A stretch of DNA of 64,000 nt, taken from NCBI GenBank assembly GCA_965247455.1, contig CBDFHE010000017.1, forward strand, positions 558,001 to 622,000, given 5' to 3'. The position numbers and the translations under genes are program-made. Below the pieces are notes generated by a model. It was not told where the DNA came from. It did not search any database and worked only from the letters and a program-made list of their open reading frames with translations. How positions within the stretch are numbered: position 1 is the first letter of the stretch; the number at the start of each line of letters is the position of its first letter. This stretch comes from JACZYA01 sp965247455 (GTDB taxonomy: Bacteria; Acidobacteriota; Terriglobia; Acidiferrales; 2-02-FULL-67-57). Shown one piece after another: positions 43,074 through 51,908 of this stretch.

Positions 43074-43897
43074 CTCCCGACCCGCCGTCGTTCCGCAGGG
43101 CTCTCCAGTTTCTCGGCCACGAAAATCATTTCCGGCGAATCGTCCCGCAGCGGCGAGCGGTCGAAATCCCCGAACAACTCCACCACCCGAAAGCCGCCGC
43201 GCGCCAGCAGGTGCTCGACTTCATAGCGGAAGAAGTAGCGGAAGGGAAAGCGCTGCGCCCACCGTTCGCGGCGCCCGTCGCGGTGAGTGACGTAGTAGGT
43301 CAATTCAACTTCGTTGTACTGCTCGGCGCGGTGAAAAGCGACAATGCGCGAGGTGCGCCGCAGGCGCCGCCCGTCGGGTAGCTCCACTTCGGGAAACTCC
43401 TCGGTCTCCTGTTTGAACTTTGGGTCAGTGAGCCGTTGGAAGTCGGGTTGAAAAACATCCAGAACCAGCCTTCCGCCTTCCTCCAGATGGCGATTCACCG
43501 AGCGCAGGCACCCGAGTTGTTCTTCCAGCGAGAGAAGATGCTGAAAGGGACGAAAGGGAGTTGTGATCAGGCTGAAGGTCTCGCCGAGGTTGAAATTGAC
43601 CATATCCCCTTGTGCAAGCCGCACACGCTCTTGCACTTTGGGCGGCTGGCGTGCGACCTTTTCTCGACACTTCGCCAGCATGTTCGTGGCAAGGTCCAGC
43701 CCCACAACTTGGCATCCGGCCGCTGCGGTGGGAATGAGGATCCTTCCTGTGCCGCAGCCCAACTCGAGGACCTTGCCTTTCGCTCGGCGCGCCAAGTCAA
43801 CGTAGAACTCCACGTCGCGCCGTTCGGCGTAGGACGGAATGAAGTCGTAGAGTTCCGGCAACAGGGGTTGGTCTTGATAGCCTCCGAAGCGGTTCAT
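43070..43897 (-). CDS. Class I SAM-dependent methyltransferase
   Basis: 275 aa. Motif I is KGKVLELGCGTGRILIPTAA (about residues 35-54), followed by VVGLDLATNMLAKCREKV, VRLAQGDMVNFNLGETFSLI and LVLDVFQPD. The remainder (RIVAFHRAEQYNEVELTYYV, then FFRYEVEHLLARGGFRVVEL) matches UbiE/Tam-like methyltransferases of unknown substrate. It precedes trpD on the same strand by about 40 bp but the product does not indicate a shared pathway. Confidence 0.85.
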   Translation of the reverse strand: MNRFGGYQDQPLLPELYDFIPSYAERRDVEFYVDLARRAKGKVLELGCGTGRILIPTAAAGCQVVGLDLATNMLAKCREKVARQPPKVQERVRLAQGDMVNFNLGETFSLITTPFRPFQHLLSLEEQLGCLRSVNRHLEEGGRLVLDVFQPDFQRLTDPKFKQETEEFPEVELPDGRRLRRTSRIVAFHRAEQYNEVELTYYVTHRDGRRERWAQRFPFRYFFRYEVEHLLARGGFRVVELFGDFDRSPLRDDSPEMIFVAEKLESPAERRRVGS

Positions 43898-43936
43898 TGG
43901 CGGGCCTTAGTTCCGCGCTCACGCGCCGAGTTTTTC

Positions 43937-44983
43937 CTAGGGACGGTTGCTGAACTCCACTAGGGCGCGCAGGCGGTCGCGTGCAGCGCCGGAGTCAATG
44001 GCCTGGGCGGCGCGCTCGATGCCGGCGCGGAAGTCGGCGGCCACACCGGCGGCCACCAGCGTCAGGGAAGTATTCAGGAGAACCACGTCGCGCGGCGGGC
44101 CGGGCTCGCCCGCCAGGATGCGCTCGATGATCTTGGCGTTGGTTTGCGCGTCGCCGCCTGCCAGTGCCTCGCGGGGCGCGCGCGACAGGCCGAAGTCCTT
44201 GGGGTTGAACTCGCCCCGCCGGGTCTTGCCGTCACGCAGCTCCACAAAGTCGGTCACGTCGGAAAGCGAAGCTTCGTCCAGCCCGTCGCGGCTGTGCAGC
44301 ACGAAAGCGCGCCGCACGCCCAGCTCGCCCAGCGCCTGCGCCATCGGTTCCAGCCAGCGCGAGTCGAAAACCCCCACCACCTGGGCCTCGACTCCAGCGG
44401 GGTTGGTCAGCGGGCCCAGCAGGTTGAACACGGTGCGGTGGCGCAACCGGCGGCGCACCGCCTGAGCGTGCTTCATGGCGGTGTGGACGGTGGGGGCAAA
44501 GATGAAGCCGATGCCGACCTCGGCGATGGCTGCGCCGATGCGCTCGGGTTCGAGAGCGATGTTGACGCCCAGCGCCTCCAGCACGTCGGCGCTGCCGCAC
44601 TTGCTCGAAATTGAGCGGTTGCCGTGCTTAGCCACTCGCGCGCCTGCGCCGGCGGCAACCAGAGCGGTGGCGGTGGAGACGTTAAAAGTGCCGGCGTTGT
44701 CGCCCCCGGTCCCGCAGGTGTCTACCAGCCCCGCCAAGGGCGGGGCCAGCGGGCTGGGACGCTGGTCGGCGGAGCTGAAGATGGGCCGGGCGTGGGCGCG
44801 CATGGCTTCGGCGAAGCCCACCAGCTCGTCCACCGTTTCGCCCTTCGAGTGCAAGGCGGTGAGCAGGGCAGCGATTTGCGCTTCGGTGGCCTGGCCGCGC
44901 AGGATGGTTCCCATCACCTGCCGGGCCTGGTCGCGGCGGAGGCTTCTGCCCTGGCCGAGTTGCGCCAGCGCTTCAGCCAGCAT
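43937..44983 (-). CDS. trpD: Anthranilate phosphoribosyltransferase
   Basis: 348 aa. Motifs for PRPP and Mg binding are complete: DTCGTGGDNAGTFNVSTATA, AKHGNRSISSKCGSADVLEA, and EPERIGAAIAEVGIGFIFAP; the anthranilate site is formed around HTAMKHAQAVRRRL. It catalyses the second step of tryptophan synthesis. It is encoded about 4 kb from trpEG and on the other strand, so the trp genes do not form one operon here. Confidence 0.94.
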   Translation of the reverse strand: MLAEALAQLGQGRSLRRDQARQVMGTILRGQATEAQIAALLTALHSKGETVDELVGFAEAMRAHARPIFSSADQRPSPLAPPLAGLVDTCGTGGDNAGTFNVSTATALVAAGAGARVAKHGNRSISSKCGSADVLEALGVNIALEPERIGAAIAEVGIGFIFAPTVHTAMKHAQAVRRRLRHRTVFNLLGPLTNPAGVEAQVVGVFDSRWLEPMAQALGELGVRRAFVLHSRDGLDEASLSDVTDFVELRDGKTRRGEFNPKDFGLSRAPREALAGGDAQTNAKIIERILAGEPGPPRDVVLLNTSLTLVAAGVAADFRAGIERAAQAIDSGAARDRLRALVEFSNRP

Positions 44984-45015
44984 AAGCGGGTTGTGTTGTC
45001 ATTAGGATCTTCATC

Positions 45016-45597
45016 TCAACCATAGGCTGAAGTCCACGCACGCTCCAGCTTTTTAATGATTGCCGGATAGACGATATGCCGTCGAAAAGGATCGATCAGC
45101 ATCATGTAAATCGGCGTCAACCAGTTTACTTTCTTCACGTAAATGGCCCAATAGACGGTGTAGCCATCCGTTGCCGGTTCCATTGCCAGGAGGGAGAAGC
45201 CATGCACTGTGCCGTTTATGGTCTCGTCCAAGGTCTCATTTTCAAATGCGTAAACTGACCGAAACGGCCCCAGGGTAGGGCTGCCGGGTTGGCGGAGCGA
45301 CCGAGCGCGGTCGGCATCGGTCAGCCGATGGATGTAGGATGACCCGGCCGCCGCATGCTCTTCGTCGTCCCACGCAAACAAGCTCCCCAGTGCCCGGCGC
45401 AGCTTGAACAGACCTTCGACAACTGGGCTGACCCGCTGCATGTTTTTAAACGACCACAGCTCTCGAAAATCGTGCAGCGTCCGGTCGTTCCTGCCGCCGT
45501 GCAAGTGAAAAGCCCACACGTCGTGCAGGCGAACGTCGGCTAGAAAGCTATGCACACGCAGCGCTTTTGATTGGAATTCTTCGCGTTTGATACGCAT
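45016..45597 (-). CDS. DUF2867-family protein
   Basis: 193 aa from ATG 45597; an open extension to 45753 overlaps the opposite-strand sucC start region and lacks similarity. It begins KALRVHSFLADVRLHDVWAF and contains LFKLRRALGSLFAWDDEE, TVHGFSLLAMEP and YWAIYVKKVNWLTPIYMMLI then DPFRRHIVYP, typical of DUF2867. This family is related in fold to START/SRPBCC-type proteins; no function assigned. Confidence 0.72.
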   Translation of the reverse strand: MRIKREEFQSKALRVHSFLADVRLHDVWAFHLHGGRNDRTLHDFRELWSFKNMQRVSPVVEGLFKLRRALGSLFAWDDEEHAAAGSSYIHRLTDADRARSLRQPGSPTLGPFRSVYAFENETLDETINGTVHGFSLLAMEPATDGYTVYWAIYVKKVNWLTPIYMMLIDPFRRHIVYPAIIKKLERAWTSAYG

Positions 45598-45751
45598 GTG
45601 AGCATCCGATCGTAGCCACTGTTGCTGGCAGGCTCCGCTCCTTGATTTGTCCAGCAGGTTTCTCCTATACTCGCCGTTTTCGGCTCTCTGGCAGCGGCAT
45701 TGTAGTGCCGCTCCGACTTCCGTCGCAACACTCAAGCCGCTTCGGATTCGC

Positions 45752-46912
45752 ATGAAGGTTCACGAGTATCAGGCCAAGCAGATTTTTGCCCGCTACGGCA
45801 TCCCTGTGCCGCAGGGCGAAGTAGCGTTCAGTCCCACGCAGGCGCGCGCCGTGGCGGAAAAGCTGGGCGGCAAAGCAGTAGTAAAGGCCCAGATTCACGC
45901 CGGCGGGCGCGGCAAAGGCGGCGGCATCCGCAAGGCAACCACTCCGCAGGAGGCCGAGCTGCACGCAACCGCTTTGCTGGGCCAGCCGCTGGTGACGCCG
46001 CAGACCGGCCCCGCGGGCCGCATCGTGCGCAGCGTGCTGGTGGAGGAAACACTCCCGATTGCGCGCGAACTCTATCTCGGTCTGGTGCTGGACCGGGCGC
46101 TGGCGCGGGTGGTGGTGATGGCCTCCGCCGCAGGCGGGATGGAGATCGAAGAAGTGGCGCGGGAGAGCCCGGAAGCAATTCTGAAAGCCGCCATTGACCC
46201 AGCCACCGGCCTGGGGGCGTTTCAGGCGCGCAAGCTGGCCTTCGGGTTGGGATTGCAGGGTGCCTCGGTGAAACAGTTGGGCGAGCTGCTGGCCGGTTTG
46301 CATCGCGTTACGGTGGAGCTGGACGCCTCGCTGGCGGAGATCAATCCCTTGATTGTGACCGCGGACGGCCGCCTGATTGCGCTCGACGCCAAGCTCAACT
46401 TCGACGACAACGCCCTCTTCCGCCACCGGGAACTGCACGAGCTGCGCGACCTGGACGAGGAAGAGCCGCTCGAAGTCGAAGCCTCCAAGCATCGCCTGAA
46501 CTACATCAAGCTCAGCGGCAACGTCGGTTGCATGGTGAACGGAGCCGGGCTGGCCATGGCCACCATGGACATCATCAAGTTGGCGGGCGGCGAGCCGGCT
46601 AACTTCCTCGATGTGGGCGGCGGCGCCAGCGCCGAGCAGGTGCGCGAGGGATTCAAGATCATCCTCAGCGACACCAACGCACGCGCGGTGCTGATCAATA
46701 TCTTCGGCGGTATCCTGCGCAACGACCGCCTAGCCACCGGCGTGGTGGAAGCGGTGCGCGCGCTCGGCATCCAAACCCCCATCGTGGTGCGCATGGAAGG
46801 CACCAACGTGGAAGAGGGGCGGCGGATTTTGCGCAAGTCCGGCCTGGATTTTACCGTCGCCGAAAACATGGGCGACGCGGCCGAAAAAGTAGTCCACTTG
46901 GCGCGTGGATAG
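45752..46912 (+). CDS. sucC: Succinyl-CoA synthetase beta subunit
   Basis: 386 aa from ATG 45752, where the canonical KVHEYQAKQIFARYGIPVPQ begins. An ATP-grasp domain follows (VVKAQIHAGGRGKGGGIRKA, INPLIVTADGRLIALDAKLN) and then the CoA-ligase domain with GNVGCMVNGAGLAMATMDI, FLDVGGGASAEQV and NIFGGILRNDRLATGV. With SucD it interconverts succinyl-CoA and succinate with nucleotide phosphorylation in the TCA cycle. sucD follows only after a 470-bp insert carrying an S23-type gene. Confidence 0.95.
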   Translation: MKVHEYQAKQIFARYGIPVPQGEVAFSPTQARAVAEKLGGKAVVKAQIHAGGRGKGGGIRKATTPQEAELHATALLGQPLVTPQTGPAGRIVRSVLVEETLPIARELYLGLVLDRALARVVVMASAAGGMEIEEVARESPEAILKAAIDPATGLGAFQARKLAFGLGLQGASVKQLGELLAGLHRVTVELDASLAEINPLIVTADGRLIALDAKLNFDDNALFRHRELHELRDLDEEEPLEVEASKHRLNYIKLSGNVGCMVNGAGLAMATMDIIKLAGGEPANFLDVGGGASAEQVREGFKIILSDTNARAVLINIFGGILRNDRLATGVVEAVRALGIQTPIVVRMEGTNVEEGRRILRKSGLDFTVAENMGDAAEKVVHLARG

Positions 46913-46915
46913 TAG

Positions 46916-47374
46916 GAGGCAGAAGAAGCAAAGGAGACAAAGGAAGCAAAGGAGGCCGAGGAAAGGCGAGGGATGATTCGGCACTACAGGGATTTGCTGG
47001 TCTATCAGCAATCCTATCAGATGGCGCTTGAGGTTTCGCGCTTGACCCGAAGCTTTCCCAGGGATGAACAGTATGAACTTGCTCGCCAGATGCGTTCCGC
47101 CGCGCGCTCCATTCCCGCCAACATTGCGGAAGGGTGGGGCAAGCGCCAATCGGCGGCGGAGTTTCGCCGCTTCCTGCAGAACGCCATCGGTTCTTGTGAT
47201 GAAATACAGGTGTGGTTGGATATGAGTTCGGATGAGAAGTACATCACAGCAAAACAGCATGAGCATTTCCACGGCGAGTACGCCAAGATTGGCGCACTCT
47301 TGCACCGTCTCTGGAAAGGCTGGAGGAAGCTAGGATGATTCCGAGTTTTTTCTTTCATCTGCTTCCTATGCCTC
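46916..47374 (+). mobile_element. S23/IVS-like element with inverted ends, inserted between sucC and sucD
   Basis: The four-helix-bundle gene is bracketed by GAGGCAGAAGAAGCA... (46916-46938) and ...TGCTTCCTATGCCTC (47352-47374), inverted copies matching at about 17 of 23 positions. The left side continues as purine-rich near-repeats (AGCAAAGGAGACAAAGGA). It begins 4 nt after the sucC stop and ends 10 nt before the sucD start, so it has been fitted into the operon without harming either gene. Confidence 0.55.
46973..47338 (+). CDS. Four-helix-bundle protein of the 23S rRNA intervening-sequence (S23) family
   Basis: 121 aa. Family hallmarks: HYRDLLVYQQSYQMALEVSR, FPRDEQYELARQMRSAARSI then PANIAEGWGKRQ, and EFRRFLQNAIGSCDEIQVWL. 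The family was named from proteins encoded within 23S rRNA intervening sequences and forms a pentameric helical bundle; function remains unclear. It sits between two subunit genes of one enzyme and probably is co-transcribed. GGCGAGGG upstream may serve as ribosome binding site. Confidence 0.85.
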   Translation: MIRHYRDLLVYQQSYQMALEVSRLTRSFPRDEQYELARQMRSAARSIPANIAEGWGKRQSAAEFRRFLQNAIGSCDEIQVWLDMSSDEKYITAKQHEHFHGEYAKIGALLHRLWKGWRKLG

Positions 47375-47384
47375 GTGTGACTCC

Positions 47385-48380
47385 ATGAGTATTCTCGTCA
47401 ATGAGAGAACGCGCCTGATTGTGCAGGGCATCACCGGCAAGGAAGGTAGCTTCCACACCGAGCAGATGATCGCCTACGGCACCAAAGTGGTCGCCGGGGT
47501 CACGCCTGGCAAGGGCGGCAGCAAGCACCTGGGCGTGCCGGTGTTCGACACCGTCGAGCAGGCCGCGCGCGCCACCCGCGCCAACGCTTCGATCATCTTC
47601 GTCCCGCCCGCCTTTGCCGCCGACGCCATCATGGAGGCCGCCGACGCCGGCCTGCCGCTGGTGGTTTGCATCACCGAGGGCATTCCTACGCTCGACATGG
47701 TTAAGGTCAACGCCTACTTGACCGGGCGCGGCACGCGCCTGATCGGGCCCAACTGTCCGGGAATCATCTCGCCCGGGCAGTGCAAGGTCGGCATCATGCC
47801 GGGGTTCATCCACAAGCGCGGGCCGGTGGGGCTGGTGTCGCGCTCGGGGACGCTGACCTACGAAGCGGTGGGGCAACTGAGTGCGCTCGGGCTGGGGCAG
47901 TCCACCGGCATCGGCATCGGTGGCGACCCCATCATCGGCACCAGCTTCGTCGATGCGCTGCGGCTCTTCAACGACGACCCGCAGACCAAGGCCATCGTCC
48001 TGATCGGCGAGATCGGCGGCACTGCCGAAGAGCAGGCCGCCGCCTTCGTCAAGAAGCACGTGCGCAAGCCGGTGTTTGCCTTCATCGCCGGCCGCACCGC
48101 TCCGCCCGGCCGCCGCATGGGCCACGCCGGAGCCATCATCGCTGGCGGCGCCGGCACCGCCGCGGAGAAAATGAAGGCGCTGCGCCGCGTCGGCATTACT
48201 GTGGTCGAGAGTCCCGCCGACATCGGCGCCACCGTGGCAGCGGCGCTGAAGAAGTCGCCGAAGCGGAAGAAGGTCGTCGCGAGGAAAGCAAAACCGAAGT
48301 CGAAGCCGGGGAAAAAGACCGCCGGGAAACTACGGAAGAAATCGAGGAAGTCAGCAAAGAGAAAGAGGAAGAAGCGCTAG
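47385..48380 (+). CDS. sucD: Succinyl-CoA synthetase alpha subunit with a lysine-rich C-terminal tail
   Basis: 331 aa, about 40 longer than usual. The CoA-binding domain starts SILVNERTRLIVQGITGKEG, then KGGSKHLGVPVFDTV. IGPNCPGIISPGQCKVGIMP and the phosphorylated His in GRRMGHAGAIIAGGAG are intact. The normal domain ends at about TVAAALKKS. A tail of about 42 residues follows, almost entirely Lys, Arg, Ala, Ser and Pro (KRKKVVARKAKPKSKPGKKT, then KSRKSAKRKRKKR). The tail resembles histone H1-like basic tails and is not part of the enzyme fold. No frameshift explains it. Confidence 0.93.
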   Translation: MSILVNERTRLIVQGITGKEGSFHTEQMIAYGTKVVAGVTPGKGGSKHLGVPVFDTVEQAARATRANASIIFVPPAFAADAIMEAADAGLPLVVCITEGIPTLDMVKVNAYLTGRGTRLIGPNCPGIISPGQCKVGIMPGFIHKRGPVGLVSRSGTLTYEAVGQLSALGLGQSTGIGIGGDPIIGTSFVDALRLFNDDPQTKAIVLIGEIGGTAEEQAAAFVKKHVRKPVFAFIAGRTAPPGRRMGHAGAIIAGGAGTAAEKMKALRRVGITVVESPADIGATVAAALKKSPKRKKVVARKAKPKSKPGKKTAGKLRKKSRKSAKRKRKKR

Positions 48381-48479
48381 CTTGCCCTCCGCAGTCCTCG
48401 GGCTGTAGCCTTGGCGAAGGAGGGTGGCGCAGCTCCGGCGCGGAACGCTGCAGATAAAGGAACACAAGAGGATTTAGAA

Positions 48480-48899
48480 ATGGCAAAAGAGCGCACTCTC
48501 GCGATCATTAAGCCGGACGCCGTCAGCCGCGGCCTGACCGGCGAAATCTTGAAGCGCATCCACGAGGCCGGCTTCCAGATCGTGGCCGTTAGGTCAATTC
48601 GGCTCTCGAAGGCCGAGGCCGAGGGCTTCTACGCCGTCCACCGCCAGCGGCCCTTCTTCGCCGACCTGACCGGCTTCATGAGCTCCGGCAAAGTGGTGGT
48701 GCTGGCGCTCGAGGCCGAGAACGCGATTGCGAAGTGGCGCGAGGTGATGGGCGCTACCGACCCCGCTCAGGCCGCTCCCGGCAGCATCCGCAAGGAGTTC
48801 GGCACCAGCATCCAGAACAACTGCACCCACGGCTCCGACGCCCCCGACACCGCCGCCTTCGAGCTCAGCTTCTTCTTCCCCTCCCACGAACTACTCTAG
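48480..48899 (+). CDS. ndk: Nucleoside diphosphate kinase
   Basis: 139 aa from ATG 48480, with AGAGGA 8 nt upstream. It begins ERTLAIIKPDAVSRGLTGEI and has the active-site histidine in NNCTHGSDAPDTAAFELSFF and the nucleotide-site sequence GATDPAQAAPGSIRKEFG. It balances NTP pools by phosphate transfer through the histidine. It follows sucD by 99 bp and may share its transcript; Ndk and succinyl-CoA synthetase are known to interact in some bacteria. Confidence 0.96.
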   Translation: MAKERTLAIIKPDAVSRGLTGEILKRIHEAGFQIVAVRSIRLSKAEAEGFYAVHRQRPFFADLTGFMSSGKVVVLALEAENAIAKWREVMGATDPAQAAPGSIRKEFGTSIQNNCTHGSDAPDTAAFELSFFFPSHELL

Positions 48900-49150
48900 G
48901 CCAGCCTTTTCTGTAGAAGTTCCGAAGGGGAGCCTGCCTGCGGCAGGCAGGCTCCGCACCCGCCCTATTCGTCGCGCAGACAGGGATGTCTGCGCTACCG
49001 TATTCTTGAAGGCTTAGGGTAGCGGCGATGCTCGCGCGGGCATCGCCGGCTTTTCTCTGTGTTTTCTGCGTCTCTGTGGCTAGGACTTGGGGCAGCGCCG
49101 GATGAAAGTATGGTTTGCCCGGTCAGTGTGAGTAAGAATACAATTTCAGC
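48900..49150. other. Intergenic repeat region, 251 bp
   Basis: Carries the dyad at 48933-48951, a CGCAGACAGGGATGTCTGCG hairpin (48975), a GTAGCGGCGATGCTCGCGCG then GGCATCGCCGG variable-core hairpin (49020) and a reverse copy of the CACAGAG repeat (CTGCGTCTCTGTGGC near 49066). No gene. Confidence 0.55.
48933..48951 (-). repeat. 19-bp dyad repeat, near-perfect palindrome
   Basis: CCTGCCTGCGGCAGGCAGG between GGGGAG and CTCCGCACCC; both flanks pair as well, lengthening the stem. Confidence 0.75.
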
Positions 49151-49384
49151 ATGGCGTTCGGGCCGATGCGGGAGATGGGAAAGCTGCTGCTGATCTTCGG
49201 GCTGGTGCTGGCGGCGGTGGGGTTGCTACTGACGCTGGGGCCGAAGCTGCCATTTCGCCTCGGTCGCCTGCCGGGCGACATCATCCTCAAGCGCGACCAC
49301 TTCACCTTCTACTTTCCCCTCGCCACCGGCCTGCTGCTGAGTGTGGTACTCTCGCTCCTCTTCTGGCTGTTCGGACGGAGATAA
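49151..49384 (+). CDS. DUF2905 membrane protein
   Basis: 77 aa, two membrane helices (about residues 10-32 and 53-74) joined by the conserved loop KLPFRLGRLPGDIILKRDHF, the DUF2905 signature. The family is small, widespread and uncharacterised. It precedes xseA by 77 bp, separated by a hairpin CCCACGGGCCGAAGCCCGTG. Confidence 0.85.
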   Translation: MAFGPMREMGKLLLIFGLVLAAVGLLLTLGPKLPFRLGRLPGDIILKRDHFTFYFPLATGLLLSVVLSLLFWLFGRR

Positions 49385-49461
49385 CGTGGTGCAGCGAAGG
49401 CATCTGCCACTTCCCCCCACGGGCCGAAGCCCGTGGGGGGAACAAGCGGAGCGGAGGTAGC

Positions 49462-50958
49462 GTGCCCGAGCAGGGAAAACTAGGCTTTCCACCGGAGCCA
49501 GGCTCGGCTCCCAGGCGCGAAGCCCCTGCCCAGGACAAAGTCCCTCCCAAACCCGCCGAGCCTGCCCCGCCCGCAGTTGACTCGATAGCCCCGGCGGGGC
49601 CTGTGCTCGCGCCCGAGCGCAAAATCTTCTCGGTGCGCGAGCTCACCGCGCAGGTGCGCAACCTGCTGGAGCGCAACTTCCGAGACCTCTGGGTGCAAGG
49701 CGAAGTCTCCAACTTCCGCATCTCTCCCAACGGCCACTACTACTTCACCCTCAAGGACGAAGCAGCGCAGATCAGTTGCTTCGTCTGGAAGAGGAACATC
49801 AAAGCGTTTCGCCTGCGCCCCGAAGACGGTTTGCAAGTCACCGTCCGCGGGCAGGTCACGGTGTACGAGCCCCGCGGCCAGTACCAACTGGTGGTCAGCT
49901 ATCTGGAACCGGTCGGCGTCGGCGCCCTGCAACTGGCTTTCGAGCAGTTGAAGGCGAGGCTGGCAGCCGAAGGGCTCTTCGACGCCGCGCGCAAGCGGCC
50001 GCTGCCCATGCTGCCGCGCCGCATCGGGTTGGTGACCTCGCCCCGCGGCGCTGCCGTCGCCGACATCATCCGCATCCTCCGCCGCCGCTACGAAAATCTG
50101 CACCTGCTGCTCTACCCTGTGCGCGTGCAGGGCGAGGGCGCAGCGGGAGAAATCGTCGAGGCGCTCCGCTACTTCAGCCGCGCGCGCCCGCCCGAACCGG
50201 GTGCGGTGGATGTGGTCATCCTGGCGCGCGGCGGCGGCTCGCTGGAAGACCTCTGGGCGTTCAATGAGGAAGTTGTCGCGCGCGCCCTGGCGGCTTGTCG
50301 CGTGCCGGTGATCACCGGGGTCGGGCACGAGACCGACTTCACCATCGCCGACTTCGTCGCCGACCTGCGCGCGCCCACCCCCTCAGCCGCCGCCGAGTTG
50401 GTCATCCAAAGCAAGCAGGAATTGAAGGACCGGCTGCGGGCGCTCGAAACCAAGCTGGCGCAGCAGGCGCGCTACCAGGTGCTCGACGCCCGGCAGCGGC
50501 TGACCGAGTTGCTGGCCGAGCGCGGCTGGCGCCGGTTGGAAGGGCTGCTGCGGGAGCGGGCGCAGCAGGCTGATGAGCTCCACACGCGGCTGCTCCAGGC
50601 GCTGCGCGACCGGGTGCTCGACGCCCGCCAGCGGCTGGCGCTGGCCGGACAACGCGTGGCCTCGGTTGACTTACGGGGCTTGATCGAGCGCTGCCGCTTG
50701 CGGCTCAACCAGCAGCAACGCGACCTCACCACGCGCCTGCGGATAGTGGTGCTGGCCGCGCGCAAGCAACTCGACACATTGGCGGCGCAGTTGCAACAGT
50801 TGAGCCCCTTGGGCGTGCTCGAGCGCGGTTACTCAATTGTCTTCGACGAGCAGGGCCGGGTGGTGAAGTCCTCCGCCGCCGTCCGCCTCGGCGCTCCTAT
50901 CGGCATCCGATTGGCCCAAGGCCGCCTGCAAGCGGAGATCAAGAAGAAAGAAACCTAG
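49462..50958 (+). CDS. xseA: Exodeoxyribonuclease VII large subunit
   Basis: 498 aa from GTG 49462 with GGAGG 5 nt upstream. Residues 1-48 are a proline-rich lead not seen in E. coli XseA. An OB-fold domain follows (FSVRELTAQVRNLLERNFRD, LWVQGEVSNFRISPNGHYYF). The catalytic domain has RIGLVTSPRGAAVADIIRIL, VVILARGGGSLEDLWAFNEE and VGHETDFTIADFVADLRAPT. A long coiled coil and a C-terminal beta piece (LERGYSIVFDEQGRVV) come last. With XseB it degrades single-stranded DNA. xseB is not adjacent. Confidence 0.94.
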   Translation: MPEQGKLGFPPEPGSAPRREAPAQDKVPPKPAEPAPPAVDSIAPAGPVLAPERKIFSVRELTAQVRNLLERNFRDLWVQGEVSNFRISPNGHYYFTLKDEAAQISCFVWKRNIKAFRLRPEDGLQVTVRGQVTVYEPRGQYQLVVSYLEPVGVGALQLAFEQLKARLAAEGLFDAARKRPLPMLPRRIGLVTSPRGAAVADIIRILRRRYENLHLLLYPVRVQGEGAAGEIVEALRYFSRARPPEPGAVDVVILARGGGSLEDLWAFNEEVVARALAACRVPVITGVGHETDFTIADFVADLRAPTPSAAAELVIQSKQELKDRLRALETKLAQQARYQVLDARQRLTELLAERGWRRLEGLLRERAQQADELHTRLLQALRDRVLDARQRLALAGQRVASVDLRGLIERCRLRLNQQQRDLTTRLRIVVLAARKQLDTLAAQLQQLSPLGVLERGYSIVFDEQGRVVKSSAAVRLGAPIGIRLAQGRLQAEIKKKET

Positions 50959-50981
50959 CTGGTGCGTCCTCTCTGGCGGAG

Positions 50982-51908
50982 CTACCTGGGTTGCTGCGCG
51001 CGTCCATGGTCGCTCGCTTGGGGCTGCGGGTTGACTGAGAAATGCGTGTGCAACGCCTGCCAGGTGCCGTCCCGTCGAACGTACACCGTGGTCGCTTTCC
51101 CGGTGGCCTGGAAAGGTTGGCCGCCCGTAAGGCCCGATTCAGTGAAGTAGTAGGTGAGCAGGGCGCTGTCGCCGGCCACAACCACTTTGGGGTCGAGCAG
51201 TTGATAGTGTTGCAATTCGCTGCGGGCCAGCCAGCTTTCAAAGTTGTTGAGCACTTCCCGCTTGCCCTGCACGCGATAGGCTTGGCCGACTTCGAAGAAT
51301 GAGATGTCGTCGGCAAAGTATTTTTCCAGCGGTGAGAAGTCGCGGCTCCGGAAGGTTTCCCAGATCGACCGCTCGATGGTAAGGATCTTCTCCTCTTCCG
51401 CGCTCAACGCCGCGGCCGTGGGGGGCACGGTGGCGGGCAACGAGCCGTGCCAGTGCTTGAGCTTCCAGGTCCGGCCCTCTTTGGCAAAAATCAGTGTGGC
51501 GCGGCCGTCGAAGGCGCGCCGCGTACCGTCCTTGAAGGTGTACTCCGCGCGCCAACCGAAGGCCGACCACGCGCTGCGGCGGTCGGCGCTCACTCGGACC
51601 GGCGTGGTGGTGACCAGGGTGCGAGCGGCCAGGCCGGCCAGCGTCTGCTCGATGCGGGCTCCCAGGTCGCTTACGGAAGCCGGCGGGTCGCCAAAGGGAG
51701 GAAACAACGGACCGGCGGTTGTGCTGAATTCGCCCAACGCTTGCCGCACCACGGCCGGGTCCACGCTGTTGCTGGCTTGGATGAGCCGGTCAATCAGCGC
51801 GCGGACGGCGCGCTCGTCCCGGCTTTGCGCTCGCACCGGCGCAGCCGACAGCAGAAGCAGCCCCAGCAGCAGGGCCAGGAGAGTTCGGAATCGCAATTCA
51901 CCCAACAT
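50982..51908 (-). CDS. Secreted protein with two NTF2-like (SnoaL/DUF4440) domains
   Basis: 308 aa. A signal peptide (LLALLLGLLLLSAAPVRAQS, about residues 10-29) is followed by two tandem NTF2-like domains. The first spans about 32-155, ending FAKEGRTWKLKHWHGSLP; the second about 170-295, ending VRRDGTWQALHTHFSVNP. Each has the W-(K/Q)-H-x-H end strand of DUF4440. The second domain begins KILTIERSIWETFRSRDFSP. Such domains often form cone-shaped ligand pockets. Substrate unknown. It is convergent with xseA. Confidence 0.78.
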   Translation of the reverse strand: MLGELRFRTLLALLLGLLLLSAAPVRAQSRDERAVRALIDRLIQASNSVDPAVVRQALGEFSTTAGPLFPPFGDPPASVSDLGARIEQTLAGLAARTLVTTTPVRVSADRRSAWSAFGWRAEYTFKDGTRRAFDGRATLIFAKEGRTWKLKHWHGSLPATVPPTAAALSAEEEKILTIERSIWETFRSRDFSPLEKYFADDISFFEVGQAYRVQGKREVLNNFESWLARSELQHYQLLDPKVVVAGDSALLTYYFTESGLTGGQPFQATGKATTVYVRRDGTWQALHTHFSVNPQPQASDHGRAQQPR

